DNA of 64,000 nt from Bradyrhizobium sp. 195 (lineage in GTDB: Bacteria; Pseudomonadota; Alphaproteobacteria; Rhizobiales; Xanthobacteraceae): assembly GCF_023101665.1 (NCBI RefSeq), contig NZ_CP082163.1, positions 62,001-126,000 on the forward strand, read 5' to 3'. This document shows positions 63,554 through 64,000 of this stretch, piece by piece. Below the pieces are notes generated by a model that was not told where the DNA came from, ran no database searches, and saw only the letters and a list, made by a program, of their open reading frames with translations. Made by a program: the position numbers and the translations under genes. Position 1 is the first letter of the stretch. The number at the start of each line of letters is the position of its first letter.

Positions 63554-63644
63554 GGTGTCGCAGTCTCATAGGGCGGGACGCTGGAAAGTGCCCCCGTTCA
63601 CAAACGCGCGAGCCGGGCGCCCAGTGGTTAACTTTCCAAGACGG

Positions 63645-64000
63645 TCAGCCGATGGCTTCCTTGCCGAGGAACCGCATGAACGTCGCACGACCTGCCGGTC
63701 CGAACAGCACGACCGTGTAAGGCTCGGGGTGTCCACCTTCCATCCCCGGCGACCCTACGGGCATGCCGGACACGGCAAGCCCCAGAGCCTTCGGGCGCTC
63801 TGTCAGCAACCGCCTCACCGCCGGCGCAGGTACGTGTCCCTCGAGAACGTAGCCGCCCACCTCCGCCGTATGGCATGCGGCCAGATCGGTCGGGACGCCC
63901 AAGCGTCTCCGGACGCCCGCAAGATCGGAAGCGTCGTCCACCTGGACCGTGAATCCGGCGTCGCGCAAGTGTTGTACCCAGCCCGAGCAACAGCCGCAGT
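63645..64000 (-). CDS. DUF411 metal-binding protein, 5' part outside window
   Basis: The frame is open to the window end. Visible: CGCCSGWVQHLRDAGFTVQV, then PTDLAACHTAEVGGYVLEGH, VSGMPVGSPGME and the ending FMRFLGKEAIG. DUF411 proteins have a C-G-C-C site and a C-H-T segment, are exported, and occur in copper-resistance clusters. The signal peptide must lie beyond the window. With the two genes to its left it forms a probable copper module. Confidence 0.85.
   Translation of the reverse strand, partial: CGCCSGWVQHLRDAGFTVQVDDASDLAGVRRRLGVPTDLAACHTAEVGGYVLEGHVPAPAVRRLLTERPKALGLAVSGMPVGSPGMEGGHPEPYTVVLFGPAGRATFMRFLGKEAIG

Noticed and set aside
1..64000. CRISPR arrays or Cas genes
   Set aside because: No spaced direct repeats and no Cas-like proteins were seen on either strand.

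Overview
The window looks like an accessory replicon (plasmid or integrative-mobilisable element) of an alphaproteobacterium of the order Hyphomicrobiales, most like Bradyrhizobium and its relatives. The evidence is a RepC-type replication protein at the left edge, DUF736, HU and WGR-domain genes, a MOBP-type relaxase, high GC, and many small conserved proteins that I recognise as typical of that family. This rests on pattern memory, not on a search.

Layout. 1-9.2 kb is replicon backbone: the C-terminal part of RepC, small accessory genes, DUF736, HU, a WGR remnant, a ParA/ParB cassette with palindromes before parA and before the mobilisation genes, then a MobC-like protein and a relaxase. 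9.3-24.3 kb is a first defence and DNA-repair block: a MmeI-like type IIG restriction-modification enzyme broken at its catalytic motif, a three-gene set (small protein, SMC-like ATPase, DUF3223/HNH-like protein), an AbiEi/AbiEii toxin-antitoxin pair, and SbcD/SbcC (SbcC frameshifted). 24.4-37.7 kb is the most striking region. It holds a compact operon of five large intact genes with overlapping or closely spaced ends: an AddB-like nuclease, a UvrD/AddA-like helicase-nuclease, DUF6361, a phospholipase D-fold protein and an SF2 helicase. A WYL-domain regulator is transcribed divergently from it. 38.3-42.8 kb carries a second AbiE pair whose toxin motif is scrambled by two compensating frameshifts, a second WGR gene, and an ISNCY-like insertion sequence with a stop codon in its transposase.

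43-64 kb is mostly decaying chromosome-type cargo. Broken genes are a PolX PHP domain, a DUF892 ferritin-like protein, a GH13 alpha-glucosidase-like enzyme, an alpha/beta hydrolase, a GST fused to a metallo-beta-lactamase-fold hydrolase, a deleted BKACE enzyme, an opgH fragment, a zinc alcohol dehydrogenase and copper-related genes. Among them sit intact genes for a DUF4142 protein, a Rieske/FAD oxidoreductase, a membrane/NAD-binding protein operon, an ROK-family kinase, a cation-diffusion transporter and an SDR.

How the genes work together: the left part maintains and mobilises the replicon. The centre is a defence island in which the five-gene operon, the ATPase-DUF3223 set and the first AbiE pair look functional, while the restriction enzyme and the second AbiE toxin appear inactivated. 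The right part is stress, metal and metabolic cargo in which broken genes are common. Some single-base frameshifts could be sequencing errors. Larger lesions (a 10-bp tandem duplication, internal deletions, gene fusions, inverted fragments) indicate real decay.
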